DNA of 18,688 bases from JAWLGW01 sp964569055. GTDB lineage: Bacteria > Planctomycetota > J058. Position 1 is the stretch's first letter. Every line of letters begins with the position of its first letter. The notes beneath the pieces are model-generated. The model saw only the letters and a program-made list of their open reading frames with translations. It made no database searches and had not been told where the DNA came from. A program made the translations under genes and the position numbers. The stretch spans positions 1-18,688 of the forward strand of contig CAZMSZ010000124.1 of NCBI GenBank assembly GCA_964569055.1, read 5' to 3'. Positions 14,982 to 18,688 of this stretch are shown one piece after another.

Positions 14982-15596
14982 ATGACCCCGACCGCACCCC
15001 GCTCTCACCCCGGCGACTTCGGCAACGCGGGAGGCCCGCCGGCCTGGGGGGTCCTGGTGGAGACGGCCCTGCGGGAGCACGGCGCCGCGCTGCAAGACCC
15101 GACGGCCGCGCTGCGGAGCGGCGAGCTCGGGCCCCAAACCCTGTGCCGCTACGCGGCGGGCAAGCTCGCCGCCGGAGAGCGCGCCGACCTCGAGACGACG
15201 CTCCAGCGCCACCCCGGCGCGCTCGGCCTGGTCGTGCGACTGGTGCGGGGCGCGCGGCCAGGCGGCTCGCCCCTGGCGCGACGCTTGGTCGCCGCGGCCC
15301 GGGAGGGCCTGGTGGAGCCGCACCGCGCCGCCGCCCTGGCGCTGCTGGACGCCCGGGGCGCCGAGTCGGCGCGCGCCGCGCTCGAGCGCAGCGACCCCAG
15401 CGCGGCGGAGAAGGGGGGGGAGGACCCGGCCGCCCGCGCCGCCTGCCACCTCGGCCTGCGCGAGCTTCAGGCGGCGCGCGAGGCGCTCGCCGGGCTCGGA
15501 GACGACGACCCGCTGGTCGCGGCCGCGCGCCGGGTCGCCGCGGTCGAAGACGAGGACGAGGCGCTGATCGAGCTGTTGGCGGCCTTGCCCGGTTAG
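14982..15596 (+). CDS. Anti-sigma-like small protein lacking zinc cysteines
   Basis: 204 residues, soluble, with no signal or TM. Residues 52-90 ('TLCRYAAGKLAAGERADLE', then 'TLQRHPGALGLV') follow the layout of zinc-finger anti-sigma domains ('LxxYldGeLspaerarvEaHLaaCpxCraLv'), but the CxxC is replaced by PGAL, so zinc binding is not expected. The remainder (98-200) is Ala/Leu/Glu helical, possibly repeat-like, ending in an acidic 'VEDEDEALIELLAAL'. It begins 34 nt after the sigma-like gene with an excellent AGGAGG 8 nt before ATG. CCTCC two bases upstream of that site is complementary to it and could mask it. I infer a partner of the sigma-like protein, mainly from context and this weak resemblance. 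Its end overlaps the convergent peptidase gene by 4 bp. Confidence 0.6.
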   Translation: MTPTAPRSHPGDFGNAGGPPAWGVLVETALREHGAALQDPTAALRSGELGPQTLCRYAAGKLAAGERADLETTLQRHPGALGLVVRLVRGARPGGSPLARRLVAAAREGLVEPHRAAALALLDARGAESARAALERSDPSAAEKGGEDPAARAACHLGLRELQAAREALAGLGDDDPLVAAARRVAAVEDEDEALIELLAALPG

Positions 15597-16882
15597 CCGG
15601 CGAACACCTGGGCCAGCGCCGCGATCATGGATGGTTGATCGGCGGACCCCGCCATCTCCCGGATCGAGTGCATGGAGAGCATGGGGTTGCCCACGTCGAC
15701 GGTGGGGATCCCGAGCCTGCTGGCCGTGATCGGGCCGATCGTGGAGCCGCAGGCGAGGTCGGTCCGGTTGACGAAGGTCTGGATCGGCACGTCCGCCGCG
15801 CGGGCGGCGCGCGCGAACACCTCGGCCGTGGCGGCGTTGGTGGCGTAGCGCAGGTTCTGGTTGACCTTGATCACCGGCCCCTGATTGAGGCGGGGCATGT
15901 GGCGCGCCTCGTGGCGCTCGGCGTAGTTGGGGTGGACGGCGTGCGCCATGTCCGCCGAGACGAACACCGAGCGGGCGCGCGCCCGGTAGCCGTCCTCGAC
16001 GCTGCCGCCGAGGGCGAGCGTGATCCGCGCGAGCACCCCCTCCAGGAAGGGCGAGTCGGCTCCCTCGGCGCTGGCGCTGCCCACCTCCTCGTGATCGTAG
16101 AGCGCCACGCCGCGGGTGGCGGCGGCCCCGCCGGCCTCCGCGGCCCGCAGCAGCGCCTCGAGCGCGGCGTGGCAGGAGGCGAGGTTGTCGAGGCGCGGGG
16201 CGTGAATGAACTCGCCGTCCAACCCCGAGACGGTCGAGGGAGCCACGTCGTACAGCATGAGGTCGAAGCCGCGGATCGCGGCCGGGTCGGCGAGCTCGAG
16301 CTCCCGCGCGAGGAGGGCCGGGAGCCAGGCCTCCTCCTGCACCTCGAGGCCGATCACCGGCGGGAGGTGCTGCTGGCGGTTGAGCTTGAGGCCCTCCTCC
16401 CTGAGCTCGCGGTTGAGGTGGATCGCGAGGTTGGGGATCCGGGCCAGCGGCCGGTCGATCCGGAGCAGCCGCGGCTCGGGCTCGCCGTCGATCACCACGC
16501 GCCCGGCGAGCGAGAGGTCGCGGTCGAGCCAGGTCGTGAGCAGGACGCCGCCGTAGACCTCGACCCCGAGCTGGCGATAGCCCTCCTTGGCGTAGGGCGC
16601 GTTGGGCTTGAGGCGGAGGTTGGGGCTGTCGGTGTGGGCGCCCGCCAGCAGGAAGCCCGCCTCGCCGGGCGGCTCGTCGCCGACCACGAACGCGACCAGG
16701 CTGGAGCCGTTGCGCGTGACGTAGCGCCGCGCCCCCGGGCCGAGCTCCCAGCGCGCTTCCTCGCGCAGCCGGGTGAAGCCGCCGGCCTCGAGGCGGGCGG
16801 CGGCCTCGCGCACGGCGTGGAACGGGGTCGGCGAGGCGTCGATGAACCGCAGGAGGTCGAGGGTCGCGGCGGGGGTCGGCAT
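15593..16882 (-). CDS. apeB: M18-family aspartyl aminopeptidase
   Basis: A 429-residue cytosolic, normally dodecameric, di-zinc aminopeptidase that removes N-terminal Asp/Glu or similar residues. Expected ligands are visible: H83 in 'AGAHTDSPNLRLKP', D232 in 'PRLDNLAS', E265/E266 in 'LYDHEEVGSAS', D311 in 'SADMAHAVHPNY' and H405 in 'MLSMHSIREM'. The domain order and length match bacterial M18 proteins. The start is ATG 16882, with GGAG 8 nt upstream and the typical M18 opening 'LLRFIDASPTPFHAV'. A longer frame to 17059 adds a tail without family character. It is transcribed towards the anti-sigma-like gene and divergently from the secreted coiled-coil gene. It seems single; no peptidase partners are nearby. 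The gene symbol is a family name. Confidence 0.95.
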   Translation of the reverse strand: MPTPAATLDLLRFIDASPTPFHAVREAAARLEAGGFTRLREEARWELGPGARRYVTRNGSSLVAFVVGDEPPGEAGFLLAGAHTDSPNLRLKPNAPYAKEGYRQLGVEVYGGVLLTTWLDRDLSLAGRVVIDGEPEPRLLRIDRPLARIPNLAIHLNRELREEGLKLNRQQHLPPVIGLEVQEEAWLPALLARELELADPAAIRGFDLMLYDVAPSTVSGLDGEFIHAPRLDNLASCHAALEALLRAAEAGGAAATRGVALYDHEEVGSASAEGADSPFLEGVLARITLALGGSVEDGYRARARSVFVSADMAHAVHPNYAERHEARHMPRLNQGPVIKVNQNLRYATNAATAEVFARAARAADVPIQTFVNRTDLACGSTIGPITASRLGIPTVDVGNPMLSMHSIREMAGSADQPSMIAALAQVFAG

Positions 16883-16969
16883 GGCGCGCTCCGTGAAAGG
16901 CGGGATTGTAGCGGGCTCGCCCGCAGGCCGGCCGCGCTGACCCGGATTCCCAAACCTGGAGGGCTGAAC

Positions 16970-16990
16970 CGTATCTCCGGCCCGGATACG
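16970..16990. promoter_or_regulatory. Inverted repeat in the divergent intergenic region 16883-17090
   Basis: CGTATC (16970-16975) and GATACG (16985-16990) are perfect 6-bp arms, 9 nt apart, with a G-U able to extend them. The element lies midway between the divergent peptidase and coiled-coil genes and could be an operator. No clear -35/-10 pair was seen in this 208-nt stretch. Confidence 0.25.
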
Positions 16991-17090
16991 TCGCACGGAA
17001 CGGGGCAAGTCGCGAGAGTGCAATGGCTTGATCGGTTTGGCGCTGCTCGTGCTGTTCATTTCGTCACCAGCCAGCCAAGGAGCCGAACCG

Positions 17091-18680
17091 ATGATCCTCC
17101 GTCCTCTCGCCTACAGCTTCGCGGTGGTCGCCGTCTCGGCGACCGCAGCGTCCGCCCAGGAGGTGGCCACCCTGGCCGCCGTCGCCGGGCGCGCCCAGGA
17201 GGCCGCCGACCCAGCCGCCAGCTTCCTGCGGGGCCTGGCCCAGCTCGAGGACGGCGAGGTCGACGCCGCCGCGCTCGAGGCCGCGCGGAGCGGCGCCACC
17301 GGCCCGGTGGCCGACCTGCTGCGCGGGGTGACGGCGATCCGCAAGGTCGGCGGGCTGATCACGATCGAGCGCGCGGAGCCCACGGAGGTCGCGCTCGGCG
17401 AGGGCAAGCTGCAGCTCGAGCCCACCGTGCGCCTCGCGGTGGACGAGGGTGAGGTGGAGCGGCTGCGCGCCGCCGACCGCGAGCGCCTCGGCGCCGAGAC
17501 CGGGAGCTTCACGCGGGTGCGCGGGATCGCCGGCGTGTCGCTCGACGGCAAGCCGCTGCGGGCGCTGGTCACGGTGGACCAGGCCGGCACCCCGGTGACG
17601 CACGCCGCGCGCGGAACGCCCAGCGAGACGGAGTGGCAGCGGGTCACCGCCCCGGCCCCGGCGAGCGCCGCCGGCCAGCAGGAGGCGAGCGCGCCCGCCC
17701 CGCAGGGCGAGGCCGAGGCTGCGGCCCCGCGCGACGGGCTGGTCGATCGGATCGGCGAGGTGACCGACACGGCGAACGGCGCGCAGACCGAAGGCCAGGA
17801 GGCCGCGGCCGCGGCGCCGACCGACGGCGACTCGGCCACCAGCCAGACCCCCGCGGCCGACGCGCCCAGCGCCGGCGACGCGGTGGCGCAGGACCCCGCC
17901 GCGACCAACCCCGAGGGTGAGGAGATCGTGGTCCCGCCGGCCGAGGAGAAGGAGCGCGTGGACGCGGCGGTGGACGCGCTCAAGACCGACATGGACGAGC
18001 TGTCCGCTCGCCTCGACGAGCTCAAGGCGCGCTGGGACGAGGACCGCGCGGCGGGCGAGCGCGACATCGAGGCGATGATCGCCGAGCTGCGCCGCGAGAA
18101 CGAGGCGCTCGAGGCCGAGCTGGAGCGCATGCGCCGCGGGGAGCCTGTCGACGGCGCGCGCGGCGCGCCCGTGGCCGGGCCCGACCTCGACGGCAGCCGG
18201 CCGGTGAGCGGCCCCGCGGCCGGTGAGGCGCAGCCGCTGCGGCGCGAGGGCGAGGCGCCGGCCGAGACCACCGAGGTGAAGGCGGAGAAGGAGAAGAGCC
18301 CGCTCGAGCGCCTGTTCATGATGCTGCTCGAGGGGATCACCAGGGGGCTGCAGGAGCGCCTCTCGGGCGAGGCCGCTCGGAACCTCGAGAACAAGGGCGA
18401 GGCCGTGGCGATCACCACCGACCCGGCGCACCGCCCCTACGTGGATCAGCGGCTCCGCGACAACCTGGGCTCGAGCGGCCTGGCGCGTGCGCTCCCGCTG
18501 CGCGCGGCCTGGAACACGCCCCGCGTGCTGCGCTACACCCCCCGCCAGCCGATCAGCGCGCCCGTGTCGCCGGTCGCGCCGGCGCCCGCGGCTGGCCCCT
18601 CGCTCGGCGGCTCACCGTCGGGCGCGGTGCGGATCAACACTCCGCTCGGGATGGGCGCCAGCCCGCTCGGCCGCAACTGA
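17091..18680 (+). CDS. Secreted or periplasmic coiled-coil protein, unknown
   Basis: 529 residues. The signal peptide MILRPLAYSFAVVAVSATAASA is cleaved after A22 (ASA|QE). Residues 23-180 are a helical start then a beta-rich part ('GGLITIERAEPTEVALGEG', 'FTRVRGIAGVSLDGKPLRALVTVD'). A long Ala/Pro/Glu/Gln low-complexity linker covers about 188-283. A coiled coil covers about 284-350 ('DALKTDMDELSARLDELKA', 'IAELRRENEALEAELERM'). A second linker leads to 'SPLERLFMMLLEGITRGLQER' (about 402-422), and the C-terminus is Pro/Arg-rich. No family is recognised. The pattern suits a periplasmic scaffold or envelope tether. The start at ATG 17091 is firm (AAGGAG 8 nt upstream); the longer ATG 17028 is not needed. 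It is complete, ending 8 nt before the window edge. Confidence 0.8.
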   Translation: MILRPLAYSFAVVAVSATAASAQEVATLAAVAGRAQEAADPAASFLRGLAQLEDGEVDAAALEAARSGATGPVADLLRGVTAIRKVGGLITIERAEPTEVALGEGKLQLEPTVRLAVDEGEVERLRAADRERLGAETGSFTRVRGIAGVSLDGKPLRALVTVDQAGTPVTHAARGTPSETEWQRVTAPAPASAAGQQEASAPAPQGEAEAAAPRDGLVDRIGEVTDTANGAQTEGQEAAAAAPTDGDSATSQTPAADAPSAGDAVAQDPAATNPEGEEIVVPPAEEKERVDAAVDALKTDMDELSARLDELKARWDEDRAAGERDIEAMIAELRRENEALEAELERMRRGEPVDGARGAPVAGPDLDGSRPVSGPAAGEAQPLRREGEAPAETTEVKAEKEKSPLERLFMMLLEGITRGLQERLSGEAARNLENKGEAVAITTDPAHRPYVDQRLRDNLGSSGLARALPLRAAWNTPRVLRYTPRQPISAPVSPVAPAPAAGPSLGGSPSGAVRINTPLGMGASPLGRN

Positions 18681-18688
18681 TCCAGGGC

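Noticed and set aside
15590..15600. Convergent 4-bp stop overlap of the anti-sigma-like and peptidase genes
   Set aside because: A common feature of compact genomes; real but not informative.

Overview
The window is very GC-rich, with dense genes on both strands, frequent GTG/TTG starts, a lipoprotein with a lipobox, Sec signal peptides and site-2-protease machinery. This fits a high-GC Gram-negative bacterium. The PFK subtype (GTSNK...HKLGLDAL...GGDGS...PKTID), the kelch lipoprotein with a Gly/Ser linker, and the 'GLLT.E.L.EA' plus zinc-ribbon membrane protein lean towards Planctomycetota or Myxococcota. This is an impression from protein style, not a computed placement. A run of exactly 100 Ns (4712-4811) shows that this is scaffolded draft sequence.

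Layout. (1) 49-3842, minus strand: a tight three-gene run read right to left, 6-phosphofructokinase, UbiB/ABC1-family kinase, then a TIGR01777-type SDR epimerase, with gaps of 19 and 22 nt. (2) 3907-4707, plus: a divergent N-formylglutamate amidohydrolase-family gene. A perfect 7-bp inverted repeat around AATATA abuts its ATG. (3) 4712-4811: scaffold gap. (4) 4857-7307, plus: a large multidomain membrane protein (GspE-N-like start, CxxC/CxxC zinc ribbon, disordered linker, about six TM helices, and a periplasmic redoxin-like domain without cysteines). (5) 7294-8879, minus: a site-2 protease and a 3-methyladenine DNA glycosylase joined by a TTGA stop/start overlap. (6) 9078-10712, minus: an unrecognised anchored protein. 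(7) 10877-11654, minus: two small basic proteins, one resembling the ribosomal L7/L12 C-terminal domain and the other unknown, followed by a 30-bp perfect palindromic terminator. (8) 11655-12116: non-coding, distinctly lower in GC. (9) 12117-13412, plus: a kelch-repeat lipoprotein. (10) 13589-15596, plus: a two-gene unit made of an oversized sigma-70-like factor and a small protein that looks like a zinc-less anti-sigma domain. (11) 15593-16882, minus: M18 aspartyl aminopeptidase. (12) 17091-18680, plus: a secreted coiled-coil protein.

How the genes relate. Most are housekeeping (glycolysis, lipid/quinone-associated kinase, base-excision repair, intramembrane proteolysis, peptide turnover). 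The parts most likely to be new are the sigma/anti-sigma-like pair, the pair of small basic proteins with the L7/L12-like fold, and the membrane protein with a cysteine-free thioredoxin-like domain. I saw no CRISPR array, rRNA or tRNA gene, IS element or prophage module.
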